Source: Methylococcaceae bacterium UBA662
Lineage (GTDB): Bacteria > Pseudomonadota > Gammaproteobacteria > Methylococcales > Methylomonadaceae
Direction: 5' to 3'
NCBI GenBank assembly: GCA_002299425.1
Contig: DBNW01000003.1
Span: 13,280 to 28,332, forward strand
DNA length: 15,053 nucleotides
Made by a program: the position numbers and the translations under genes. Positions 15,036 through 15,053 of the stretch are shown here, in pieces (within the stretch, counting starts at the first letter, position 1; each line of letters opens with the position of its first letter). The notes beneath the pieces were generated by a model. That model saw only the letters and a program-made list of their open reading frames with translations, was not told where the DNA came from and did no database searches.

Positions 15036-15053
15036 AGGCGCGTAGCTCAGTTG
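15036..15053 (+). tRNA. tRNA gene, 5' end only (cut by the window edge)
   Basis: The last 18 bases, AGGCGCGTAGCTCAGTTG, have the 5' half of a tRNA: a seven-base acceptor strand AGGCGCG, then T8 A9, then the D-arm GCTCAGTTG. The anticodon lies outside, so identity cannot be fixed. The acceptor sequence reminds me of gammaproteobacterial tRNA-Val with a GAC anticodon, but that is only an impression. Confidence 0.85.

Overview
The window looks like a chromosomal segment of a gammaproteobacterium. The gene order lepA-lepB-DUF4845-rnc-era-recO-pdxJ is the classical gammaproteobacterial arrangement. A monofunctional RelA, an HD-GYP protein with a DUF3391-type N-terminus and a large TonB-dependent receptor fit the same group. 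My impression is Methylococcales (methanotrophs), but no methane or C1 gene is present, so that rests on general protein flavour only.

Region 1 (1-4332, all +) is a tightly packed housekeeping operon: the tail of lepA, signal peptidase I, a small membrane-anchored DUF4845 protein, RNase III, the GTPase Era, RecO and PdxJ. From the DUF4845 gene onward every junction overlaps by 4 to 11 bases, which points to translational coupling. The acpS gene that usually follows pdxJ is absent.

Region 2 (4333-7014) is an interruption holding a zinc-supply module between two gene relics. It starts with a decayed piece of a cas3 HD domain. A Zur-like palindrome then sits over the probable promoter of a ZigA-type COG0523 GTPase, followed by a ZIP-family metal transporter. 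The region closes with a short relic of the P-loop end of a second COG0523 gene. The likely logic is that low zinc lifts Zur repression, ZIP imports metal and ZigA delivers it.

Region 3 (7015-10638) has relA on the minus strand and, divergently, an HD-GYP protein whose HDIGK motif reads HDIGN. This pairs two nucleotide second-messenger genes, (p)ppGpp and c-di-GMP.

Region 4 (10682-14822) is a TonB-dependent receptor on the minus strand, divergent from a secreted four-cysteine protein of unknown function. The receptor carries two DxNxDGxxD-type calcium-binding-like motifs inside a predicted cysteine-bounded outer loop. This pair is the best candidate here for an undescribed uptake system; the substrate is unknown. 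A strong rho-independent terminator closes the secreted-protein gene. A sigma70-like promoter, sitting inside nested inverted repeats, then leads into a tRNA gene cut by the window end.
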